The position numbers and the translations under genes are program-made. DNA of 56,532 nucleotides from a virus, in the IMG/VR virus record IMGVR_UViG_3300042311_000667, positions 1 to 56,532 of that record; one strand, written 5' to 3'. Below are positions 6,810-15,790 of this stretch, one piece after another. The notes under the pieces were generated by a model. It was not told the DNA's origin. It saw only the letters and a program-made list of their open reading frames with translations, and ran no database searches. Position 1 is the first letter of the stretch; every line of letters begins with the position of its first letter.

Positions 6810-9077
6810 TTAGAAATCTAATTTAACCACAAACTGTTGAATACCTTGTCGTAATTCAGGTGATTGTAGTTTAGATATAACCATAAGGTCTTTTTGGGCA
6901 TTGTAAAGACCAATCTCCGTTACATACGAAGTTGTTCCTGACATCCATGTTGGATTTGAGGTATTTGTAAATTGATTTCTACCAAGATTCACAAGATATT
7001 TCATCTCATAAATTGTTGCTGATATATCGGTTTCTAAATTACCATAGAAATAATATTCATCACCAAAATTCAAATAATCTGTTTGGCCATTTTCAGGAAG
7101 GTCAATATAATCAGCTAAATTATAAATTGGTGCATTATCATAAATTACTTCGTCAATTTGGAATGTAGTTCCCGTAATACCACTCATTGTAATATAACCA
7201 TTAATTGAACTACCGCTAATTTCAGAAGTAACATCAATTTCTTTCCAAGCAGTAGGTATTGGTTTTTCATTTTGATTTGTAACCTGAACCAATAATTTCA
7301 TTGAGTTAGCGGAATAACCACTTAAATCGGCACTTGTATATGTATTAAGAGGTTGATTTAAAAATTTAAACTCAGAACCAAATTGAACTGCAAGATTTTT
7401 AGGGTTTGTTATTACATCTGCGTTACCATCAATTCTTGAATAATAATTACAATGTAATGAATCTGTAAATCCTGTTGAATCAAATCTATATGTTACCCAA
7501 ACACTTTGAAGTTCACTTGTAACTAAACATTGAGCAGATGTTGGTGTTGGAGAACAACTATTTGGAGTTAATAATGATAATTTAGGTGCCGGTAATGTCC
7601 AGTTTCTATTTGACTTATACGACATTGCAGCAATAACTTCTTCATCATCAATAACAACAATTTCTTGGTCAGGAAACACTTTACCAATTCTGTTTAAGTT
7701 CCCATTATCATCCGGATTAGTATCCCATAAATGGAAATATCTAATACCAGGGTCATTCATATCAACATTTTTTGTTGACTTAACATAATATGGTGTACAT
7801 ACATCATAATCACCAGGTGGGTCAATCCAAAATGTTTGACCAACTGTATCACCTGAAGATTTGTGCCACATTAAGGTTGGAATTGTCAATCTAAAATGTC
7901 TCGCCAAACCTGTATTATCAGTAGGATTTTGAGGGTCATATGGTGTTGTTGCAAATTTTTCACCATAAACATTATCAATATCTTGATTTGTATAATGAAT
8001 AATTGCAATCGCTTTTTGGTCTTGAGGTGTGACCATAACTTTCTCATCGTATGAATTATAATAGAATGTGTCAGTAATTTCAGCAGGTTTAGTTGAACTT
8101 ACATAGAAAGTCTGCCCACTTGGTTCATTATACCCTAAGTATTCTTTAGTCCCAATGTAACTAGCAGAACCATATTTAGTAAAATCTTCATATTGATTAC
8201 TATTTAGTCCAGCAGGGCTTTCAGTCCATGGAATATTCATATTCCAAATTGGAGTATTTTCTCTTTGAGAGACATCACACGGAGTTTCAAAGTTAAACGC
8301 ATCTGTCTCCCAATAAGGTGCCGGTGTTATGGTATCATAAATAACAGTCATCCCTGAAGGATAAATTAAAACACGACCCTTCTCAGCTCCTAAAACTTTA
8401 CCTGTATAATCAGGTACTGACCTATCTAATGTTAATGTCCAAGTTGTAGTACCTGTTGTTCCTATTGTTGGGCTTAAATCTTGAATCTTATATGTTAAAA
8501 CAGAATAAGTTCCAACATCAGTACAACTACCATTACCATCATAAATAATTGTAACAAAATCTCCAATAGACGGAGTACCTGTAGTTGGTGAACAGATTAC
8601 ATTATCTAACGTAATATCAATAACTGATTGACCAACTAATGTTGTCATATCAACTTGATAGTTAGATGTGACAGTATAGGCAGAACTTGTTTGAACTTCC
8701 CAATTTCCGGGAGTTCCTCCTGTCATAAAAAACCCTTTCACACCTGCAGAATTATAAATTGGTTGTACAATACTATCCATATATGGAATACCATAAGTAC
8801 CACCAGCATTCCCTTGAACATAATAAGGATATTTAATATTCTGTTTGTTTGTTTGAGGAGAAGCCGTATCATTTTGAGCATTAAATGCTGGCATCAAAAT
8901 GTTATTATTTGTTTGGTTATACGCAGGTGAAGCGGTTTTTAGTGCGGTATAATTTACCTCACTATCACCAATTTGAAAGTAAGCAATATCAAAATTACCC
9001 TGTGATAGGTATCTTCTACCAACATCAGTTAATCTTGTGTTAATCAGTCCCGCAGTATTTTTAATTATGTATGACAT
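6810..9077 (-). CDS. Tail-collar/fibre-like structural protein (755 aa)
   Basis: The N-terminus (NTAGLINTRLTDVGRRYLSQG, then FQIGDSEV) resembles the N-terminal segment of phage tail-collar fibre proteins, where a Gly-Arg helix precedes a 'xxIGDS/G' strand. The remaining 700 residues are rich in Thr, Tyr, Asn, Pro and beta-prone sequence, with no Thr-Pro linker. It is the last gene of the structural cluster, directly before the RuvC-like gene. A role as baseplate- or fibre-attached virion protein is inferred from location and composition; the exact part is unknown. TATTTATA occurs 4 nt before its ATG. Confidence 0.65.
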   Translation of the reverse strand: MSYIIKNTAGLINTRLTDVGRRYLSQGNFDIAYFQIGDSEVNYTALKTASPAYNQTNNNILMPAFNAQNDTASPQTNKQNIKYPYYVQGNAGGTYGIPYMDSIVQPIYNSAGVKGFFMTGGTPGNWEVQTSSAYTVTSNYQVDMTTLVGQSVIDITLDNVICSPTTGTPSIGDFVTIIYDGNGSCTDVGTYSVLTYKIQDLSPTIGTTGTTTWTLTLDRSVPDYTGKVLGAEKGRVLIYPSGMTVIYDTITPAPYWETDAFNFETPCDVSQRENTPIWNMNIPWTESPAGLNSNQYEDFTKYGSASYIGTKEYLGYNEPSGQTFYVSSTKPAEITDTFYYNSYDEKVMVTPQDQKAIAIIHYTNQDIDNVYGEKFATTPYDPQNPTDNTGLARHFRLTIPTLMWHKSSGDTVGQTFWIDPPGDYDVCTPYYVKSTKNVDMNDPGIRYFHLWDTNPDDNGNLNRIGKVFPDQEIVVIDDEEVIAAMSYKSNRNWTLPAPKLSLLTPNSCSPTPTSAQCLVTSELQSVWVTYRFDSTGFTDSLHCNYYSRIDGNADVITNPKNLAVQFGSEFKFLNQPLNTYTSADLSGYSANSMKLLVQVTNQNEKPIPTAWKEIDVTSEISGSSINGYITMSGITGTTFQIDEVIYDNAPIYNLADYIDLPENGQTDYLNFGDEYYFYGNLETDISATIYEMKYLVNLGRNQFTNTSNPTWMSGTTSYVTEIGLYNAQKDLMVISKLQSPELRQGIQQFVVKLDF

Positions 9078-9081
9078 TATC

Positions 9082-9089
9082 TATAAATA
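9082..9089 (-). promoter_or_regulatory. Sense-strand TATTTATA motif before the 755-aa gene
   Basis: The minus strand reads CTATTTATAGATA directly before the ATG at 9077, only 4 nt away. The same octamer in sense orientation precedes at least five other genes here. Close spacing means that, if it is a promoter, the message would be nearly leaderless; it could instead help translation start. Confidence 0.4.
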
Positions 9090-9113
9090 GTTTTTATTTT
9101 TTTTTTATTAAAT

Positions 9114-12100
9114 TTAACAATCAATACAATTACAAACCAATAATTGACCTGTCGGACTTAAAGTCGCAAAACGTAGAGCATTGTTGTTTCCATTATATCC
9201 TGTGAATACACCACCCACCGCAATATTACCGTCTGATTTAACGTAGATATCAAACACCGCACTACTAAAACTATTATTAATAATAAATGTTGTGTCTAAC
9301 GAACCGTCAGTATTTAATCGAGCTATGTATTTTTGCGATAGTCCTTTGTATGTTGTAAAACCTCCTCCTACAAGAATTTTACCATCTGATTGAACAAAAA
9401 TTGACTCAACAGAATTATCAAAACCTGAACCTATATTAAAACTAGAATCTAATGAACCGTCAGTGTTTAATCGAGTTATAAATCTTTGACTAACACCAAA
9501 ATATGTCGTAAATAAACCACCTACGAGAATTTTACCATCAGGTTGAATTGCAATTGATTTAACTTGTCCATTAAGACCTGTGGAAGATAAATTTGAACCC
9601 ACATTAAATGTTGTGTCTTTAGAACCATCAGTATTTAATCTAATTAAATATCTTTGAGTTAGACTCTTGTACGTCGTATAACCGCCACCAACTAAAATTT
9701 TACCATCAGATTGTATTTTAATAACATTAACAGCATCTCCAAATCCACTTCCAATTACAAATGATGGGTCTTTACTACCATTAGTAGAATTTAATCTAAC
9801 AATTCTATTTTGTTGATTTGGATTTATAGAATTACTTTCAAAATCAGTAAAATCCCCACCAACAAGTATTTGTCCATCATTTTGAATTGCAATTGTATTA
9901 ACAAAACCATTAAATTGTGTTATACCCGGACCAAAATTAAACGAAGTATCACGAGCACCATCCGTATTTAATCGTACTAAATACTTCTGTGCAAAACCGT
10001 TATACGAAACAAAACTACCTCCAGCAATAATTTTACCATTCGATTGAATTGCCACATCATTTACTAAACCACTGGTAAAACCTGGAGACGGAGTAAAAGC
10101 CGCGTCCAAAGAACCATTTGTATTTAATCGAGCTAAGTCAGCAACCGCTTGGTTTACATTATACGAGGTAAAAGCCCCACCTGCTAATATTTTTCCATCA
10201 CTTTGTTGATTGATAACGAGAACCCCTCCATTAAATCCAGGGTCAACACAAGTTGGTGGTGTTGTACAAACAACAGAGATAGATTTAGATAATATGGTAC
10301 CGGTAGAATCTTTAACCGCAACCCAATATAGATTATTCGAATTCACCTCATATGAAATAGTACTATTATTAACCCATGATGTATTTGCCAAGGCAGCTGC
10401 TTGACTCGTAAAAGTTGTTGAACCTACTTGATATGGTGTATTACCTCCAACTATATTAGTTATTGAAACATTAGCGGTAGTTGGATTACTATTACAAGTA
10501 TAATTAACATCAAAGTTTAATGGTGTCACCATCACTACAGGGACATATGTAAACTCATTTGTTTGAATTTGTGTTGAACTACCAACAACAGAACTGCAAT
10601 TACTACCGTTAATCGTTGGTGTTAGTATTGCCGCAGATATTTCTGTTTTAATATTTGTTGTACAATTTGTTTGAGAAGATACTTGCCCATTTGTAATTGT
10701 ATTGACAGTATTTGACATTATACTAATAACATCTCCATTAGTAATTGTTATTGAATTAGTATAATCTGTCGTATTAATTAACTGAGTATCATTAACTGAA
10801 CAAAATGGTCGAGTACCTTGAGATACAATAGTCGTTGGCCCTACAACTGTATTAACAGGTTGTCCGTTTTTAGTAACCGACCAAGTAACCGATGAATTAG
10901 CAACACCAGGACTATTAATAGTTCTTAACGCTGTCGATGTTAGATTAAACGTTATACTCACTCCAACCGGCAAAGGTGGATTAACCGATAAAATTACAAC
11001 TCGATTTATCGTTTTAGAAACATTATCAATTGTACTTGTCGTAAAACCTCCAGCAGATAATGTTAATTGATATGTTACCGGCAGTGAATCATAATCAATT
11101 GATACACCTGATGAATAAACGTTATTAAACGAATCTACAACGTTAACCAAATAATCATTTGCACATAAATTATTGTATACGTAATTTTCAGAATAAGTCA
11201 AACCACCATCAATACTATACAAATAAGGTGGATACCCATCTTCCGCTAATATTGTTAAACTACCATTACAGTTTGTAAGGTCCTGACAAGAAGTATTTGT
11301 AATATCAACGCTAACCTGTAATGGTATAACAAATGGACATTCTCCTCTTGTCATTGTTATTGAATAGTCGATATCACCACCAAATACTTGCCAAGCAGAA
11401 TCAGGAATTAAATCAAATGTAGTACTAGCAACAATACCACCACCTAAAGTATATGGTACTAGTGGTGTTATGTACTTTTGATAAATTTCCCATCGGTTAT
11501 TAATTGGATTCCAAATAATATCAAGTCTTGCATCGCTGGTCCATCTAAATCTACCGTTTTGAGTACCATCACAAACAAATTGTATTGGACCTTCATTTTG
11601 AATTCCAAACGGAGCAATTCCAATAAAACATAAATCAACACATTGAACAGGTTTTGTTTGAGTCGGTGTTGGTGTCATTGTTGGTGTTGATGTAGGTACT
11701 GGACCTGCTAATACACAAATTGTTGTGGCAGTATAGTCAGACACCCCATTAGGTCCACCGTCAGGCCAAGCATAATCTGTTACAACCACTTCATAACTTC
11801 CAGCAGGTATTCCAAATAAAGTTTGGTTATGACCTCCATTACCGTTCCAAGTAAAAGTATATGGTGCAGTACCACCTGTTACATTTACGGATAAAATACC
11901 ACCTTCCGGATTACTTTCCGTTGGTGATTGAATTACGTTACAACTAACACCCAAATCAAATAATGTAATAACATCACAATCGTTTTGTAATCTAGTTACC
12001 GGGCGATTTGATGGGGTAACGGATGGTGTAACTGACTGTGTAGGTGTTATAGTATTTGTTGGAGTTATTGTTGGAGTTGCAGTATTGGTTGGAGTTATTG

Positions 12101-13646
12101 TTGGAGTTGGAGTTGGCGTTGGAGACAAACATAAAGTTGTTACCGGTACATTTAATTTACCCACACCACTTCTTGGTAAGTTATAATTAAAACTTACTTG
12201 TAATCCATCACCGGTATTGTTAAAACCTGAAATAAAATTACCACAACAATCAGTGTAATAATACTCACTATTTGTTTTAATTAATCCAAACCCACAACTA
12301 ATTGGAGTAGTTGAAGGTGTTTGTGTTGGTGTCAAAGTATTAGTCGGTGTTTGTGTCTGTGTTTGGGTATTTGTTGGTGTTTGTGTCTGTGTTTGGGTAT
12401 TTGTTGGTGTTTGGGTATTTGTTAGTGTTGGGGTATTTGTTGGTGTTGGAGTAGGCGTTGAGGTAGGTCCCATAATTGTGATATCCGCACATATTGGTGG
12501 TTGTGAGGCACCCCCGATAGTATTCGAAACGGTTTTAGTATATGTTAAATTATATGGAGGAGTTAATCCAAAATTATACAACTGACCACCACCATTACAA
12601 ACATATAAGTCACCTGAATTCATAAACATACCATAAGGGGCAGGTATTGTTGGAGAAACGATGACATCAACTTCAACAACACCTGTACTATAATCGTGTT
12701 GGGTGATGTATGTAGTATCAGTATTATCAACATATGAACAAATTAACTTATGTGGTGCAGAGTATGTATAAACCATATCACCAGAAATATCCCTTCCTGA
12801 AGGCATCGGGAATTGGGTTGTTACTGTCGCAGAAGGTCCTGAGATATCAATTTGAACAATATTAGTCAAATATGAACTTATTAATGTAGTATCATCTATC
12901 ACTGCTAAACCAGGACCTAAGGGATGGGGTAAGGTAATATTTCTATTAAATGTCGCGAAAAATGGACATAGGGTTATGTCATACTCCATTATCATAGAAC
13001 TATCATATACCCATAATTTAGTGATGGTATGTGCAATATCAGAACCACCAATAGGTGCAATATCAAAATACGGATTTAAATTCGTAGAAATATTCGAAGT
13101 ATAATCATATCCGTAAATTACATCAAAATCATTAAACAAAATACTACAAGTATCTAAACACGGTATATCACAATTAACACCATCACTGCATGTGTCACCA
13201 ATAGTAAATTTCATAAACTTTGGAGCACTTGTTGAAGGATTACTACCGCAAATATTGAATACAGATGGGTTCGGTGGTGATGTGGTAGATATTATAAGAC
13301 CTGAACAATCAGTGTATTGATAAGGAGTAGACCCTCCAAAGTCCACAACTGTTATACATTGGCATAGAGGTGGTGTCGGTGTACAAATTCCATCTTGAGT
13401 ATCAAAACTATTAGTTGCAACTAAACCTAAATCCGCTCTATAATAAATAAAGGTAATTTTGACCTGGTCATTAGCACAAAATGCGTTATTATATGTACCA
13501 GCAGCATTATAACTAATGGTTAATGAATTACCATAACAATCAGTATATCCGACAAATACCCTACCATTTAAAAAAGTATCCATATTACCTGTTGCAGCAG
13601 CAATATCAATAGGACTTATCGTTATGTCATAATTTTTACACGCCAT
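9114..13646 (-). CDS. Giant mosaic tail fibre/adhesin with C-terminal seven-bladed delta-60 propeller (1,510 aa)
   Basis: Modules in order: an N-terminal 'ATGN...YTDCYG' domain (residues 1-60) shared with the 1,204-residue fibre; Cys-containing beta modules; a propeller-like region (about 165-390) paralogous to one in the 1,442-residue fibre; Thr-Pro linkers (about 395-445 and 505-545); a SprB-like repeat (about 570-635, GGTAPYTFTWNG...GSYEVVVTD); further beta modules; and seven delta-60 repeats (about 1135-1500). Each delta-60 unit has a core like SDGKILVGG and LNTDGSLDTTF, consistent with a closed seven-bladed propeller. I infer a virion surface fibre that binds host or environmental glycans. 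It is the second of two fibres whose stop is followed by a short AT-rich gap. Confidence 0.8.
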   Translation of the reverse strand: MACKNYDITISPIDIAAATGNMDTFLNGRVFVGYTDCYGNSLTISYNAAGTYNNAFCANDQVKITFIYYRADLGLVATNSFDTQDGICTPTPPLCQCITVVDFGGSTPYQYTDCSGLIISTTSPPNPSVFNICGSNPSTSAPKFMKFTIGDTCSDGVNCDIPCLDTCSILFNDFDVIYGYDYTSNISTNLNPYFDIAPIGGSDIAHTITKLWVYDSSMIMEYDITLCPFFATFNRNITLPHPLGPGLAVIDDTTLISSYLTNIVQIDISGPSATVTTQFPMPSGRDISGDMVYTYSAPHKLICSYVDNTDTTYITQHDYSTGVVEVDVIVSPTIPAPYGMFMNSGDLYVCNGGGQLYNFGLTPPYNLTYTKTVSNTIGGASQPPICADITIMGPTSTPTPTPTNTPTLTNTQTPTNTQTQTQTPTNTQTQTQTPTNTLTPTQTPSTTPISCGFGLIKTNSEYYYTDCCGNFISGFNNTGDGLQVSFNYNLPRSGVGKLNVPVTTLCLSPTPTPTPTITPTNTATPTITPTNTITPTQSVTPSVTPSNRPVTRLQNDCDVITLFDLGVSCNVIQSPTESNPEGGILSVNVTGGTAPYTFTWNGNGGHNQTLFGIPAGSYEVVVTDYAWPDGGPNGVSDYTATTICVLAGPVPTSTPTMTPTPTQTKPVQCVDLCFIGIAPFGIQNEGPIQFVCDGTQNGRFRWTSDARLDIIWNPINNRWEIYQKYITPLVPYTLGGGIVASTTFDLIPDSAWQVFGGDIDYSITMTRGECPFVIPLQVSVDITNTSCQDLTNCNGSLTILAEDGYPPYLYSIDGGLTYSENYVYNNLCANDYLVNVVDSFNNVYSSGVSIDYDSLPVTYQLTLSAGGFTTSTIDNVSKTINRVVILSVNPPLPVGVSITFNLTSTALRTINSPGVANSSVTWSVTKNGQPVNTVVGPTTIVSQGTRPFCSVNDTQLINTTDYTNSITITNGDVISIMSNTVNTITNGQVSSQTNCTTNIKTEISAAILTPTINGSNCSSVVGSSTQIQTNEFTYVPVVMVTPLNFDVNYTCNSNPTTANVSITNIVGGNTPYQVGSTTFTSQAAALANTSWVNNSTISYEVNSNNLYWVAVKDSTGTILSKSISVVCTTPPTCVDPGFNGGVLVINQQSDGKILAGGAFTSYNVNQAVADLARLNTNGSLDAAFTPSPGFTSGLVNDVAIQSNGKIIAGGSFVSYNGFAQKYLVRLNTDGARDTSFNFGPGITQFNGFVNTIAIQNDGQILVGGDFTDFESNSINPNQQNRIVRLNSTNGSKDPSFVIGSGFGDAVNVIKIQSDGKILVGGGYTTYKSLTQRYLIRLNTDGSKDTTFNVGSNLSSTGLNGQVKSIAIQPDGKILVGGLFTTYFGVSQRFITRLNTDGSLDSSFNIGSGFDNSVESIFVQSDGKILVGGGFTTYKGLSQKYIARLNTDGSLDTTFIINNSFSSAVFDIYVKSDGNIAVGGVFTGYNGNNNALRFATLSPTGQLLVCNCIDC
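9130..10245 (-). repeat. Seven tandem delta-60 repeat units
   Basis: The C-terminal third of the 1,510-residue gene encodes seven units of about 50-58 residues. Each contains one 'DGKILVGG'-type strand (variants SDGKILAGG, SNGKIIAGG, NDGQILVGG, SDGKILVGG, PDGKILVGG, SDGKILVGG, SDGNIAVGG). The count of seven matches a complete beta-propeller. Confidence 0.8.
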
Positions 13647-13686
13647 TATTCTTTATTCTATAATTATATTTTTATTTGTTTTTAGT

Positions 13687-15561
13687 TTACACAATCGTAA
13701 CAGTATCTGAACCCCAATTCGCAACATATATTTTTCCACTATTTGAATACAATAATTGAAATGGAGCTGATTGTGTTGACCCAAAAATAGTACTAACCCC
13801 TAATTGCGTTGTTTGATATATTTTTTGATTACTTGTATTAGTTGTATAGATATTACCCTGAGGGTCCAATACTATTCCTTCCCCTTTATTTGTTGTAGTA
13901 CCTAAATAACTAACAACTCCTAATGGTGTAATTTTTACAACTCCCACATCATTACGATTAACATAAAGATTATTGGAAGAGTCTATTGCAATATCTGCAG
14001 CAGCCCCTATAAATGTTGCAAAAACAGAAGGAGTACCTCCGGTTGTAATTTTAACAACTAATGGATTTAGAGGGTTATCATTTACTGCAAATAAATTACC
14101 AAAACTATCCACAACCATAGTTCTTAAATCAACAACTCCCCCAACAACACCACTAACATTCGCAAATGTTGTTAAAACCCCTAAATTATCAATTTTAACA
14201 ACATATTCATTATAACAAGTATAAAAATTTCCTATACCATCCAATATTAACGCTCGAATATTAGTTTGGCTAGGAGGAAAAGTTCCAACAATAGTTGTTG
14301 TCCCGTTAGGTTCAACTTTATAAAGATTTCCTGACCCACCGGTATCAGGAACATAAAGATTATCAGAAGAATCCATTGCCAAAACGCGTGAAGTTATACC
14401 CGCTTTAAATATCGATGAAACCCCTGATGGTGTTATTTTACTAATATTATCACTATTAATATTTCCAACATACACATTACCCAAAGAGTCCTCAGTTAAC
14501 GAATATGGTGATTGTCCCACCCCAACAGTTATAGGTAACGCTCTGGTTGGTGTTGGGGTTGGAGTATTAGTGGGTGTCCCTGTATTTGTTGGCGTGTTGG
14601 TTGGTGTATTAGTTGGTGTCCCTGTATTTGTTGGTGTTTGTGTTGGAGTTTCAGTATTTGTTGGCGTTTGTGTGTTAGTTGGAGTTTGTGTAGGTGTTTC
14701 TGTTTGTGTAGGTGTTTGTGTTGGTGTATTACTTGAAGTTGCGCTAGGAGTTAATCCTATAGTAACTGAAGGTGTTGGAGTATTAGTCGGAGTTTGAGTG
14801 TTAGTTGGTGTTTGTGTAGATGTTTGAGTATTAGTTGGTGTTTGAGTAGTTGTTGGCGTTTGAGTATTTGTAGGAGTTACAGTTGAAGTAATAGTTGGAG
14901 TTGGAGTAACTGAATTTTGACAAATTCCAAAACTAAGAATTTGCCCATTAACATCAACTTGAACCCAATAATAATATAAACCAAAACTCATTTTATAGAA
15001 TTTACCACCACCAATTAGAGGATTGTATAAAACCCCATTCGCAAATGTTTGATAAACTGTTGCGCCTATCACAGGAATTGTATTAGCCTCACTAAGATAA
15101 GTGTAGTAAGGTAATATTGTCATAGTATCATTACAAACATTATCTGAAGTTGTAAATGTGTTTTGACCAACATAATGAATTGCAACTACCGGTGTTTGAG
15201 TTGGAGTTGACGTATTTGTTGGTGTCATTGTTGGTGTACCTGTTTGCGTTGGTGTAGTGGTTGGTGTACCTGTTTGTGTTGGTGTTTGAGTTAAAGTTTG
15301 TGTTGGTGTTTGAGTAACTGTTGGCGTCACATTACTAGTTGGTGTTGGAGTAATAAGTACCGTATCACCAACATTACATCCCTGCGTATCAATAATTTTA
15401 ACCACAAAATTCGTCTCATCATATGGTGATGGAACATCAAATTCAAATGGAAATACCGATACTGTAGAAACAAATACGCAATTCGCACTAAACGAATCAC
15501 AATAGTATATGTCGACCGGTGTATTAGCAGTTACTGATGTTATTGTTACTAATTGACTCAT
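13687..15561 (-). CDS. Tail fibre with Thr-Pro linkers and C-terminal seven-bladed NHL-type propeller (624 aa)
   Basis: Residues 1-72 form a head domain closely related to the complete 72-residue protein encoded just upstream. Thr-Pro linkers follow at about 74-124 and 220-340, separated by a beta domain (125-220). The C-terminal 280 residues carry seven blades, each with a strand such as [20 protein letters not shown] or [10 protein letters not shown], the pattern of NHL/SMP-30-like propellers. A beta-propeller tip on a flexible, probably glycosylated stalk suggests a receptor-binding fibre. The start overlaps the upstream stop by 4 nt (ATGA), implying coupled translation. An enzymatic propeller is possible, but I see no clear metal-site residues. 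Confidence 0.78.
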   Translation of the reverse strand: MSQLVTITSVTANTPVDIYYCDSFSANCVFVSTVSVFPFEFDVPSPYDETNFVVKIIDTQGCNVGDTVLITPTPTSNVTPTVTQTPTQTLTQTPTQTGTPTTTPTQTGTPTMTPTNTSTPTQTPVVAIHYVGQNTFTTSDNVCNDTMTILPYYTYLSEANTIPVIGATVYQTFANGVLYNPLIGGGKFYKMSFGLYYYWVQVDVNGQILSFGICQNSVTPTPTITSTVTPTNTQTPTTTQTPTNTQTSTQTPTNTQTPTNTPTPSVTIGLTPSATSSNTPTQTPTQTETPTQTPTNTQTPTNTETPTQTPTNTGTPTNTPTNTPTNTGTPTNTPTPTPTRALPITVGVGQSPYSLTEDSLGNVYVGNINSDNISKITPSGVSSIFKAGITSRVLAMDSSDNLYVPDTGGSGNLYKVEPNGTTTIVGTFPPSQTNIRALILDGIGNFYTCYNEYVVKIDNLGVLTTFANVSGVVGGVVDLRTMVVDSFGNLFAVNDNPLNPLVVKITTGGTPSVFATFIGAAADIAIDSSNNLYVNRNDVGVVKITPLGVVSYLGTTTNKGEGIVLDPQGNIYTTNTSNQKIYQTTQLGVSTIFGSTQSAPFQLLYSNSGKIYVANWGSDTVTIV

Positions 15562-15776
15562 ATTACGTTTTCTATTCCACTTATTGTACAGTTATTCGCA
15601 TCAACCACCTTTAATAGATAGGACGATGATGTATCGTATGGTGCTGGTATATCAAACACATACGGTGTTGTTGTTATTGTCGATACGTAGAAACATCCAC
15701 TACCATTACTTTGACATATGTAAACGTCATAAGGTGATTGTCCTGTTATACTACTAATTGTTACTTGTACTGCCAT
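15558..15776 (-). CDS. Stand-alone fibre head-domain protein (72 aa)
   Basis: The whole protein is one domain, similar along its length to residues 1-72 of the next gene. Both share the pattern VTIxSxTxxxPxDIYxC..., CxFVSTxxxxPxxFDxPxPYD and a final Val-Asp-x-x-x-Cys. It ends exactly where the longer protein enters its Thr-Pro linker. A related but more diverged domain forms the 101-residue protein ending at 38833. It may be an attachment or capping unit that shares the binding site of the fibre head, or the remnant of a truncated fibre. Its stop overlaps the next start (ATGA). Confidence 0.7.
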   Translation of the reverse strand: MAVQVTISSITGQSPYDVYICQSNGSGCFYVSTITTTPYVFDIPAPYDTSSSYLLKVVDANNCTISGIENVI

Positions 15777-15790
15777 TTTTTATTTAGTTA

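Noticed and set aside
9082-9089. T4 late promoter TATAAATA
   Set aside because: The exact T4 box is on the strand opposite to transcription at these sites; in sense direction it reads TATTTATA, so I report it only as a motif of unknown role.
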